A DNA stretch of 64,000 nt from CAVQNQ01 sp963714205. Lineage in GTDB: Bacteria; Acidobacteriota; Terriglobia; Bryobacterales; Bryobacteraceae. Below are positions 28,349-38,123 of this stretch, in pieces; positions within the stretch are counted from its first letter, which is position 1, and the number at the start of each line of letters is the position of its first letter. The stretch is from the NCBI GenBank assembly GCA_963714205.1, contig CAVQNQ010000003.1:124001-188000 (forward strand), read 5' to 3'. The notes beneath the pieces are model-generated. The model ran no database searches and was not told where the DNA came from. It saw only the letters and a program-made list of their open reading frames with translations. Made by a program: the position numbers and the translations under genes.

Positions 28349-30090
28349 ATGACCATGAAACTGCGCGTCTTGTTTTGCTGCACGCTCGCGTGTGCTTTCG
28401 CCTTCGCTGCCGGCCAGGGAGAGAATAATCCGGTTCCGGCCACTTCCGCTTTGGACGTCCCTCACTTACGAAAGCAGGGTTCGGCCACCCAACTGATCGT
28501 CGATGGCAAGCCGTTTCTGGCGCTGGCGGGAGAACTGCACAACAATAGCGCCACAAGTCTCGAGTATATGAAGCCGCTATGGCCCAAGATCGTCGAGTCA
28601 AAACTCAACACCGTCCTGACGGGCGTCTCCTGGGCTCAGATCGAACCGCAGGAGGGCAAGTTCGACTTCAGTGTGCTGGACGGCGTGATCCGGGATGCAC
28701 ACAGTCACAACCTGCGCCTCGTGCTGTTGTGGTTCGCAACCTGGAAAAACGGTCTGTCCAGCTACCCGCCCGACTGGGTGAAGAAGGACTTCGAGCGGTT
28801 CCCGCGCGCCCAGATGGTCGGCGATAACACATCCTGGCCCGTCTTCGGAGCGCCGAGAACCCCGGTCACAGGGAGTTTGAACATCGAACTGCTCAGCCCC
28901 TTCGGCGATGCCACCCGCGACGCCGATGCGCGCGCCTTTGCGGCCATGATGCGGCACATCAAGGAAGTGGATGGCCAGCAGCACACGGTCATCGGGATCC
29001 AGGTGGAAAACGAAACGGGAATGCAGGGGGACACTCGCGACCGTTCGCCCCTGGCCAATAAGGCTTTCGAGGGTCCGGTGCCGAAAGAGTTGATGGACTA
29101 CCTCCAGCAGCACAAGGATACCCTGATTCCGGAGTTGCGCAAGGTGTGGGAAGCGACCGGCTTCAAAACCTCCGGGACCTGGCAGGAGGTGTTCGGCAAG
29201 AGCCGGCCGACGGATGAAATCTTCATGGCCTGGTCCTTCGCGCGCTACATCGGCCGGGTGGTGGAGGCGGGCAAGGCCGAATACCCCATACCGATGGTCA
29301 CGAACTGCCCGCAGATCGGATTTGGGACGGCGCCTGCGCCGCTGCGCGGAGGCGGACAGAGCGGTGGTGCAATGCCCGACGCGATGGACATCTGGAGAGC
29401 CGGGGGGCCGCGAATCGACCTGTTCGCGGCCGACATCTACAGCGCCGACTTCAAGGGCTTTTGCGCCAAGTACAACCAATCCGGGAACCCGCTGTTCATC
29501 GCCGAGACAGGGGGTGGGCCGGATCTCCAACGCCGGGCGCTGTACGTCTTCGGACGCCACGACGCAATGGCCTTCTCGCCATTTGGCATTGACAGCATGG
29601 TGGGGCGCGACCCTGACGTGTTCGGCTATGATCTGGTCTCGCAATTGGCGCCCCTGATTCTGAAACACCAAGGCAACGGCACAATGTCCGCCGTTTTGCT
29701 GGGCCCGGACGACCCGCCGCAGAAGGTCGCGGTAGGGAACTACACGCTGTACGTCGGGTCCCAAAGGGCCCGAAGACCTCCGGCTGCCGGGGCGCCGCCG
29801 GCGCCATCACCGCAGCCACCGCAGCAGCCGCCCAGCCTGCCTCAGTGGCGATTTTCATTGCGGCGGGTCCTGACGACTATTTCGCGGCCGGCAGCGGCGT
29901 AAGCGTCACGTTTACTCCGAACACGCCGGGACTGCCGCTGGCCGGATTGGCCACTGTGGAGGACGGCAGGTTCGTGGACGGCCGTTGGGTTCCGGGACGC
30001 CGGCTGGCGGGTGACGACGACGCGCAGGGTCAGAGTATCACGCTGCGCGAGATGGGCATCCAGCACTTCACGTTGTACCGCTACCGTTGA
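28349..30090 (+). pseudogene. GH35-type beta-galactosidase-like gene, one frameshift near the C-terminus
   Basis: Subfamily B. The ATG at 28349 (or 28355) is followed by a signal peptide ending AFAAGQ. The barrel is whole: VDGKPFLALAGELHN, acid/base QVENETG, nucleophile segment FIAETGGG. The frame then runs into a proline-rich stretch and stops at 29902, while the conserved end (FVDGRWVPGRRLAGDDD ... YRYR) is in another frame to 30090. The shift lies in the GC-rich linker between about 29760 and 29850 and equals the loss of one base. Only the last ~80 residues are affected, so the barrel could still fold. There is an insertion of about 15 residues after FPRAQMVG compared with the two intact relatives. 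Confidence 0.85.
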
Positions 30091-30141
30091 AGGCGGGTTA
30101 GAGTGATGAGGATGGAACCGAATCTCCAGGAGAGCTTTCTC

Positions 30142-31720
30142 ATGAATTCGAACGAATCGCCCAAGGGCGGAGTCTCACGGCGCACCGCGGTTGTCGCCGG
30201 CCTGGCGCCTTTGGTGGTGGCCCGCCACGTGTTGGGAGGCGTTGGCTACCAGGCACCCAGCGATAAACTCAGGATCGCCTGCGTGGGCGTCGGCGGCGTG
30301 GGCCAGGACTATGTGGCGGGCTGCAAGGACGAAGAGGTCGTCGCGCTGTGCGATCTCGACCCCGAGCTCTCCGCGCCGGTGTTCAGACTCTATCCCAGGG
30401 CCAGAACCTATAGAGACTTCCGGCAGATGTTCGATAAGGAGCAGAAGAACTTCGATGCTCTGATTGTGGCCACGCCGGACCATTGGCATTCTCACCTGGT
30501 TCTGGCGGGCCTGGCGATGAACAAGCACATTTACTGCGCCAAGCCGATGACGCGCACCATCGCCGAGGCAAGGAGGGTGAAGGCAGCGGTCCTGGCTTCC
30601 AAGGTCACTACCAAGGCGAGCCTTCAAGATTCGCGCAGTTCCCCGGCCCGCGCCACCACCGAATTGCTGTTGAGCGGGGCCATCGGACCGGTACGGGAAG
30701 CGCACTTCTGGACCGGCACGCACAGCCCCAGTGGGCTGGCCAGACCCAAGGAAGCCCAGACGCCGCCCGCAGGCATGAACTGGGACCAATGGTGCGGGCC
30801 CTCCCCGGCGCGGCCGTACCATAGCCTCTACCACTACGGCAACTGGCGGCCCTGGTGGGATTTCGGAACGGGCAACGTGGGCGACGTGTCTTGCCATGCC
30901 CTTCACGTATTTCACAATGAACTGGAGATGGGGGCGCCGGACTGGGTCGCGGCCGACGCTTGCCAGGCTTTCTCGCAGGCGGGCACGGTCGAGAACAGCG
31001 AGTGCGCAAGCATCTGCAATTATATTCAGTGGCACTTTCCCGCGCGCGGCAAACACCCGGAGATGATGGCGTACTTACTACGATGGCGGTTTGCAGCCGC
31101 CGCGGCCGTCGAGCATGCCCGCTGAGATGGGCATGCCGGGCCGGGGCATGATGTTCGTGGGCGACCAAGGCGTTCTGGTTTCGGCGTTCTATGGAGGCAG
31201 TCCGTGGCTGCCGGACCATACCGGACCCCAGCCGGGCCAGAAACTGCGCGGACTCCCCGGCGGCCAACTCCTGCCGGAGAGCCGTTTCAAGGACTTCCGG
31301 CAGCCGGAACCGTCTTTGCCGCGGTGCGAGAGACCGGATCATTACGCCGAGTGGATCCGTGCGTGCAAGGCCGGCAGGAAATCGATCACACCAGTCGAGT
31401 TCGCCTGCGATCTCACCGAATTCGCCTTGCTCGGCGCGGCCACGCTGCGCCGCTACAGCACGCCCGGGGATCGAGGCGCGGGGAGTTGGGGCCGATCCGG
31501 GCGATCGGACTCCGGGATCGTGTGGATTCCCGCATCAAATGACGGCCATGTGCACGCCCCCGATGTGCGGCCCCCGGCTGCACGCGGCACGGGAGCGGTC
31601 TACTGGCGAACTTCGAAGGTCCTCCTGTGGGACTCGAAAGCCATGAAGTTCAGCAACGATGAAGTGGCCAACCGCTACGTTGACACGCCCTATCGCAAGG
31701 AGTGGGATTACAAGGTCTAG
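30142..31720 (+). pseudogene. Tat-exported Gfo/Idh/MocA-family oxidoreductase, one frameshift
   Basis: The start at 30142 has AGGAG upstream; an earlier in-frame ATG is at 30103. A Tat-like signal (SRRTAVVAGLAPLVVA) precedes a Rossmann fold: IACVGVGGVGQDYVAG, then VATPDHWHSH and AKPMTRTIAEA, where the family more often has EKP. The frame runs to 31125 but departs at about 31074, where one extra T turns Y-Y-D-G-G into L-L-R-W. The remainder (GLQPPRPSSM ... YRKEWDYKV) is in the next frame to 31720. Residues encoded by about 31460-31610 look unlike the family and may be an insertion. Family members oxidise sugars using tightly bound NAD(P). Confidence 0.85.
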
Positions 31721-31822
31721 TTTGCCGCCGGGCCGCGAGCTGGCAAAAAGGTACCCGATACTCCTGATATCGCGATATACTGAGAGACCGGTCGCTTCGG
31801 GGACCGGAAGGAGATCACCGCT

Positions 31823-33001
31823 ATGCCCCTATCACGCCGCTCTTTCTTCGCCCGCGCGGGTGCGCTTGCCACCGCCCAGGGACTCATATTAAAAGGACAG
31901 CAGCCGGCTCCCGCGCCGGTAACGCACGCGCCGGGGAGGCAGTACGACCCTCGTATGGGCACTGAGAATGCCTCTAAGTATTTTCGGTTTTCCGATCGTC
32001 ACTCGAAAGTGGCTTTGATTAAGGGCGACAACCGGCGGAAAATGATTTCCGACGCGCTGCTCGCGATCGATGACCAGATCCGGCCCGCGCTCAAGACCCG
32101 GAAGTACGTTTTCGTCAAGTTGAATGGCATCGAGGCGGCTGGGAGGGAGGTTGGCTCCACGCAACCGGATGCCTTGCGAGGAATCCTGGACTACCTGGCT
32201 CCGCGCTTCAAAGGTCCGGTGTTCGTGGGAGATTCCGGCGACGTTCCGGCCAGCAAGGCAGTGAGCCAGTACGGCTGGGACAAGGTGTTCGCCGACTACA
32301 AGCGGATGAACCTGAAGTTCGAGGTTTCCAACGAGGAGCAGAACCACTACGGATTGCTGTACGGGATCGACTACGACCTGCACGTGATTCCCATCCGGCT
32401 GGGAGCGCGATTCGTGGACCCCGATTGTTTCATGATTTCCGCGGCGGTATTGAAGACTCATAACATGGTGGTGGCCACCATGGCAGTGAAGAACCTGGTG
32501 ATGGGAGCTCCACTGGCTCCGGCCCTGGGAAATAACAACTACGCGGACAGCGAGAAGCGCAAGTTCCACGTCGGCATCCGGTCGGGCAATTACAACATGT
32601 GCCTCGCCATACAGCGAATGGTCCCGAACTGGGGCGTCGGGGTCGTGGACGGATACGAGGGCATGGAAGGGAACGGTCCCATGCAGGGGACGCCGGTGGG
32701 GCACAAGATCGCCCTGGCTTCGACGGATCTTCTGGCGGCGGACCGGGTGGGCCTGGAGTGCATGGGAATCGACGCCAGTTGGCCCGGCTATCTGAACTAC
32801 GCCTACCAGATGGGCCTGGGCCAATACGATCTGAGCAAGATCGAAGTGTTGGGCGCCAAGATAGCCGACGTGCAAAAGAAATACCGGCTGCATTTGGACG
32901 TGGACCGCATGCTGGAGTGGCGCGGCCCGATGCTGGACCTGCCGGGGAACCTGGGCCGCAACCGGCCTCCGGCGTTAGTGGGTCTCCCGGAGAACGCGTA
33001 A
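31823..33001 (+). CDS. Tat-exported DUF362 protein (paralogue 3)
   Basis: 392 residues, GGAAGGAG 9 nt upstream, Tat signal SRRSFFARAGALATAQG almost identical to paralogue 1. It keeps KGDNRRKMISDALLAIDDQ, FVGDSGD, VLKTHNMVVATMAVKNLVMG, GYEGMEGNGP and DRVGLECMGI. It is closest to the gene at 15515-16693 in length and in its C-terminal MLEWRGPMLDLPGNLGRNR. It lies 102 nt after the Gfo/Idh gene and 75 nt before the LarA-like gene, all on one strand. The activity is unknown. Confidence 0.85.
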   Translation: MPLSRRSFFARAGALATAQGLILKGQQPAPAPVTHAPGRQYDPRMGTENASKYFRFSDRHSKVALIKGDNRRKMISDALLAIDDQIRPALKTRKYVFVKLNGIEAAGREVGSTQPDALRGILDYLAPRFKGPVFVGDSGDVPASKAVSQYGWDKVFADYKRMNLKFEVSNEEQNHYGLLYGIDYDLHVIPIRLGARFVDPDCFMISAAVLKTHNMVVATMAVKNLVMGAPLAPALGNNNYADSEKRKFHVGIRSGNYNMCLAIQRMVPNWGVGVVDGYEGMEGNGPMQGTPVGHKIALASTDLLAADRVGLECMGIDASWPGYLNYAYQMGLGQYDLSKIEVLGAKIADVQKKYRLHLDVDRMLEWRGPMLDLPGNLGRNRPPALVGLPENA

Positions 33002-33076
33002 GACTCGGTCGCGATACCGGGGAGCACGGCGCGGGCGGGGACTACCGCCTCGAATTCTCCGTAGTACCATACCGGA

Positions 33077-34360
33077 ATGGAGACTGCGCTCGCGTTTGGA
33101 AGAACTGGAATCCGGGTGCAACTGCCCGCTGGATTTCAGTACCGCGTGCTGGAGGCGCGTTCGGCCAAGGCGCTCCCGGACTGGCGACAGACTTTGGAGG
33201 CGGCGCTGGATGCGCCCATCGGCGCGCCGCCCCTCTCCGCACTGGCGGCCGGGAAGAATAGCGCCGCCATTTCCATTTGCGATATTACCCGGCCCGCGCC
33301 TAACTCCAAGATTTTGCCTCCGCTGCTGCGGCGCCTGCTCGAATCGGGCATTCCGCGCGAAAATGTCACCATTCTCATCGCCACCGGGCTGCATCGCCCG
33401 GCGACGCCGGAGGAGATATGGGAAATCTGCGGCAAGGAAGTGGCCGCCTCCTTTCGCGTCGTGAACCACATGGCGCGGGAACTGCCGTCCCACCGTTACT
33501 TGGGAACCTCCCCCACGGGCACGCAGGTGTATATCGACGATCGGTTTGTCTCGGCGGACCTTCACATCACGCTCGGCTTTATTGAGCCTCACCTGATGCT
33601 GGGCTACTCCGGGGGCCGCAAGCTGATCGCTCCAGGCCTCGCGGCCCAGGAAACCATAAAGGTATTGCACAGTCCGAAGTTCATGCGCGACCCCCGGACG
33701 GTGGAAGGGATCATTGAGGACAACCCGCTTCATCGAGAGTTGCTGGATATTTCCCGCATGGCCCGGCACGACTTCATGGTGGACGTGGCTCTGGCGCGGG
33801 ACCGGTCGATTGCCGGTGTCTTTGCCGGTCATCCGGAAGAGGCACACCGCTGTGGCGTGCGGTTCGTCTCGGTAACCATGCTGGAAACGCTCGCGGAGCC
33901 GGTGGACGCGGTGATCACGACAGCGGCCGGGTACCCTCTCGATCTCACGTATTATCAGTCCATCAAGGGCGTGACCGCGGCCTCCCACATCGTCAAACCA
34001 GGCGGTCACATTCTGTTGGTGGCCGCTTGCGAGGAAGGGGTAGGAGCAGATGAGTTCCGCCGGATGCTGCTCGCGGGTGAATCCGATGCTGAATTCCTAA
34101 AACGGATCGAAGACGCTCCGGTTACGGTGGATCAGTGGCAGATCGAGAAACTGGCCCTGGTCACCAGCCGTTACCACGTCTCGTGGTATGTGCCTGGCGT
34201 CCCCGCGGAGTACCAGGACAAGCTCTGGGGCCGGTGTTACCCAACGCCGCAAGCGGCCCTCGGCGCTCTAGCCGGAGAGTTGGCTCCGGCGTCAACCGTG
34301 GCGGTGATTCCGGAAGGCCCCTACGTGCTGGCGAAAGCCGGCCGCATAAATGCTGTTTAG
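33077..34360 (+). CDS. larA: LarA-family nickel-pincer-nucleotide racemase/epimerase
   Basis: 427 residues with no signal peptide, so cytoplasmic. The LarA family is clear: DITRPAP at residue 69, TGLHRP with His106, His172, GYSGGRKLIAPG with Lys182, and His198. Relative to Lactobacillus LarA (His108, His174, Lys184, His200) these sit at a constant offset of two, so the nickel-pincer cofactor binding site and catalytic histidines are kept. Members racemise or epimerise 2-hydroxy acids, including sugar acids. The cofactor genes larB, larC and larE are not in this window. A clear ribosome site is absent. The symbol denotes the family; the true substrate may be an aldonate rather than lactate. 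Confidence 0.85.
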   Translation: METALAFGRTGIRVQLPAGFQYRVLEARSAKALPDWRQTLEAALDAPIGAPPLSALAAGKNSAAISICDITRPAPNSKILPPLLRRLLESGIPRENVTILIATGLHRPATPEEIWEICGKEVAASFRVVNHMARELPSHRYLGTSPTGTQVYIDDRFVSADLHITLGFIEPHLMLGYSGGRKLIAPGLAAQETIKVLHSPKFMRDPRTVEGIIEDNPLHRELLDISRMARHDFMVDVALARDRSIAGVFAGHPEEAHRCGVRFVSVTMLETLAEPVDAVITTAAGYPLDLTYYQSIKGVTAASHIVKPGGHILLVAACEEGVGADEFRRMLLAGESDAEFLKRIEDAPVTVDQWQIEKLALVTSRYHVSWYVPGVPAEYQDKLWGRCYPTPQAALGALAGELAPASTVAVIPEGPYVLAKAGRINAV

Positions 34361-34379
34361 CGCGCTCAGGACTGGAAAT

Positions 34380-36472
34380 ATGCTCTACGATGTGAAGATC
34401 GTCAGGATTCTCGCGCCTGCTCTGTTGGCCGTGCTCGCGGCCCCGGCGCAAACGGGACCGGTGGTGCTCCGATCGCCGAACGGGACGCTCGAGATTTCGA
34501 TCGCCACCATGCATGGGCAGTCCGTCGAGGCAGCCGGGGGCCAACTGGCTTATCGCGTGACTTTTCATGGTCAGCCGGTGCTCGAGTGGTCGAATCTGGG
34601 CCTCGCCATCGAAGGCTCGCCCGCACTCGGGCCGGCTGTCCGGATCGAGTCGTCGCAGTCGTCCAGCCAGGACGAGACCTGGACGCCGGTCGTGGGCAAG
34701 ACCAATCCCATACGCAATCACTACAACGCCGTCACGCTGCAGACGGTAGAGGCAGCCGCGAACGGCCGGCGCCTGGTGATAGAAGCCCGCGCTTACGATG
34801 ACGGCGTGGCCTTCCGCTACATCGTGCCCGAGCAGCCTGCGATCCAGGAAGTGCGCATCCTGAACGAGTCCACGCAGTTTCACTTCTCCAAGGACGCCAA
34901 CACCTTTTCTCTGATCTCGCGCGGCTTCCAGACCAGCAACGAAGACGATTATCACGAGCTGACGATCAGCGGCCTGCACCCGGAGTACCTGGTCAACCTT
35001 CCGCTCCTCCTGGAAGTGCCTGGAATCGCCTGGGTGGGTCTGACGGAAGCGGACATCGACGACTATTCCAGCCTGTTCGTTACCGCTCCGGGCAAGAGGG
35101 ACCAAGACGCTTCGGACAACCGGACCCTGGTGGCCCGGCTGGCGACTCGCGTTGAAGAGCAACAACACCAACGCGGACGTCGCCCCCGCCTTCGATCCCA
35201 AGCGCGGACGCATCGAAGGTCTCGGTGATTGCGCAAACCCCCGTCAGATCGGCCTGGCGCGTGTTGATGATCGCGGATCAACCCGGACGGCTGGTGGAAT
35301 CGAACATCGTGGTCAACCTGAACCCGCCCAGCGCCATCGGAGACACTTCCTGGATTAAGCCCGGCAAAACCTCCTGGGACTGGTGGAACGGCGGCCAGGC
35401 CAAGGGCGTGGCGAACCCTGGCAAGAACAACGAAACCATCAAATACTACATCGACTTCTCGGCGCGAAACAAATTCCCGTTCATGCTGATTGACGGCGGC
35501 TGGGAGGCGAGTTTGCCCCCGCAGGCCGGCCCGGACATGTATTCCGGGCGCGCCCTTTACGACGACACCAGGTCCATTGCCGACCTGAATATTCCGATGC
35601 TGGTCAACTACGGCAAGTCGAAAGACGTCCGCATCTGGCTGATCACTCATTTCCGGGACCTTCATAGCCAGGTGGACGAAGCCTTCGCGCAATTCGAAAA
35701 GTGGGGCATCGCCGGCGTAAAGATCGATTACCTGGACCGCACCGACCAATGGATGCTGAACTGGTACCGCATGGTTGCCCGCAAAGCGGCCGAACACCAC
35801 CTCATGGTCGACTTTCACGGCGCGTTCAAGCCCGACGGGATGCGGCGCACCTACCCCAATGTGTTGACACGCGAAGGCGTTATGGGCGCCGAGTACAACC
35901 GGTGGAGCGCGCGAGTCACTCCCCGGCACGACGTGACGCTCGCCTTCACGCGTATGCTGGCGGGGCCGCTGGACTACACGCCCGGCGGCTTCAGCAACGT
36001 TACCAGGGAGAACTTCATGCCGCGGACCACGGCGCCCATGGTGATGCACACACGCGCCCATGCCACCGCGCTGTTTGTGGTCTTCGAGAGTGAGTTGCAG
36101 ATGGTTGCGGATTCCCCCGACGCCTACGACGGGCAGAAGGAGCTCGCGTTTCTCAAGGCGGTCCCGACGAGTTGGGACGAGACCCGCGTGCTCAACGGCG
36201 CGCCGCCCAAGTACGTCACCATCGCGCGGCGCCGCGGGAACGAATGGTTTTTGGGCAGTATCACAGACTGGGACGCGCGCGAACTCGATCTGCCGCTGAG
36301 CTTTCTGGGGAGCGGGGACTACAGCGCGGAGATCTACGCCGACGGACCCAACGCGGCGTCGCAGCCGACCGATTCGGTTGTGGACAAGCGCCGCGTGAAT
36401 GCCCGGACGGTTTTGAAGCTGAAGCTGGCCCCGGCCGGCGGATGCGCGATCTGGCTCCGGCCGGCAAGTTAA
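34380..36472 (+). pseudogene. GH97 glycoside hydrolase gene, two frameshifts (copy 1)
   Basis: Near-duplicate of the intact gene at 38124-40205. The first frame covers the signal peptide and N-terminal beta-sandwich to about 35157. An extra G there moves the reading into a second frame (TNADVAPAFDPKR), and another extra G near 35205 moves it to the third frame (SVIAQTPVRSAW), which runs to 36472. Removing both bases gives 697 residues, matching copy 2 in length. The barrel keeps GVKIDYLDRTDQW and VMGAEYNRWS of the retaining GH97 type. Amino-acid drift relative to copy 2 is mainly in the middle third. Confidence 0.85.
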
Positions 36473-36512
36473 GGGCGGGGCCTCCTGGCGCGGGAAATAG
36501 CGGTCTTACCCG

Positions 36513-37934
36513 CTACATCATCATGCCGGCGGACATGTTGTCCCACTCCGTTGTCGGCTCGAAGAAGCCCGGCTGCTTCAGCCACTTCCGGAGACCTTCC
36601 AGATCGTAGTCGTGGCCCATGCCGGGCGCATCCGACACCGTCATGAAGCCGCCGCTGATAATCGGTTTCGGCCAACCCGTCACCACGGAAAAGAATTCGT
36701 CGATATGGTCGCAGTCGTGTATTTCGAGAGCCATGAACTGCTCCGAAGCCGCAGCCGCATGCACCGCGGCGAAGCAACACGTGGGGTTGTTGTGGTTGTG
36801 GAACGCCGTGGCGATCCCGTATTGAGTGGCCAGATCGGAGATCTTTTTGGATTCGAGGATGCCGCCGCATTCCGCCGGGTCCGGGTGAATGATGGATACC
36901 GCTCTCTTCTCGAACAAGTCCTTGAATCCAGAAGCGAGGTAGATGTCCTCGCCCGTGCAGATCGGCTGGTTGCAGGAGTTCTTGATCCGCACGAGGTCGT
37001 CGGTGTATGTCCACGGTACGGGATCTTCCACCCAGGCCAGCTTGAACTTCTCCGTAACCTTGCAGCACTGGATGAGGGTCTCGACATTGAAGTTGCCCAC
37101 ATGGTCACAGGCAAGGGGGATATTCCACCCCACCCGCTCACGAACCTCGGCGCAAAAATCTTCGATCGCCTTCAAGCCCTTCTCGGTGATTTGACCGCCG
37201 TTGTAGTGGCCGCTCCGAAACATCCCCCCCATTCCCATCCCCATCCCTCCCGGACGGGCCGCACCCCTGGCCGCCGCGGGCGCGGCCGGCGGCCTGATTA
37301 CGTTTTCCGCTCCGGCGATCGCCCCAAAGTTCAGATCCATTTTGAGGAACTTGAATCCGCCAGCCGAAGGATTGTCGGGAATGCGCTCGAGGAGGTGATC
37401 GGCCATTTCCTTGGCATTTGTGGACGATGTCGTGTCGGCATAGAGCAGAATCTTGTCGCGGAACTTACCCCCCAGCATCTGGTAGACCGGCACCCCATAG
37501 GCTTTGCCCGCCAGGTCCCAACAGGCCATTTCTACCGCCGAGACGCCGCCGCCCGTGACCCCGTGTCCCCCGTGCTGCTTGATCCTGGAGAAGATCGAGG
37601 CGACATCGCAGGGGTTCATTCCCACGATTAGCTTTTTTAGCTCCAACGCATAGGTCTTGCTCGCCTGCGCGCGCACATCGCCCCACCCGTAAATGCCCTG
37701 GTTCGTCTCCAGCCGGAAGAGGTAGCGGAGATCCCTTTCATAAAGTGGCGAAGCGACGACGCCCCGCATATCTGTGATTCTCAGCGCCGAGGGCCTGGAA
37801 TTCGTGTTCATCTGCCCCGAGATAGCTTCGAGGTCGGCATGCGTGATCATGCTTCCCGCGGTGATCGCCGCGGTCGCCGAAGTTGCCGTAGTGAGCATCT
37901 TTCTGCGCGAAATGCCGGAAGATTGGTCTGACAT
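36513..37934 (-). CDS. Tat-exported enolase-superfamily enzyme (mandelate racemase-like)
   Basis: 473 residues from ATG 37934 (AGGAGAG 7 nt upstream); a Tat signal, SRRKMLTTATSATAAITAG, follows. The enolase-superfamily N-terminal cap is followed by a barrel with the three metal ligands in order: Asp in LACDHVGN, Glu in WVEDPVPW and Glu in CTGEDIY. HNHNNPTCC then lies at the usual His position, while the lysine motif is KMD rather than KxK. Members dehydrate or racemise sugar acids. A glycine/methionine-rich insert (about residues 235-265) interrupts the barrel. It sits between the two GH97 copies on the opposite strand. Export of such an enzyme is unusual. Confidence 0.8.
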   Translation of the reverse strand: MSDQSSGISRRKMLTTATSATAAITAGSMITHADLEAISGQMNTNSRPSALRITDMRGVVASPLYERDLRYLFRLETNQGIYGWGDVRAQASKTYALELKKLIVGMNPCDVASIFSRIKQHGGHGVTGGGVSAVEMACWDLAGKAYGVPVYQMLGGKFRDKILLYADTTSSTNAKEMADHLLERIPDNPSAGGFKFLKMDLNFGAIAGAENVIRPPAAPAAARGAARPGGMGMGMGGMFRSGHYNGGQITEKGLKAIEDFCAEVRERVGWNIPLACDHVGNFNVETLIQCCKVTEKFKLAWVEDPVPWTYTDDLVRIKNSCNQPICTGEDIYLASGFKDLFEKRAVSIIHPDPAECGGILESKKISDLATQYGIATAFHNHNNPTCCFAAVHAAAASEQFMALEIHDCDHIDEFFSVVTGWPKPIISGGFMTVSDAPGMGHDYDLEGLRKWLKQPGFFEPTTEWDNMSAGMMM

Positions 37935-38123
37935 CGTCGGACTCTCCTGGACGTTCAAGGTAGCACGAATTCCGGACTGTGGGCGGAACTGCCGGTGTTG
38001 GGGAAGAGCAACGACTCGTCTGGGTCGGTCGACTGCGCTTCGGACTCCTGGTACAGTGGGGCCTGGAAGGAGCACGTGTGGAAGCCAGGTCGCGATGACC
38101 GGTGCTTCTGAACTGTAACCTCT

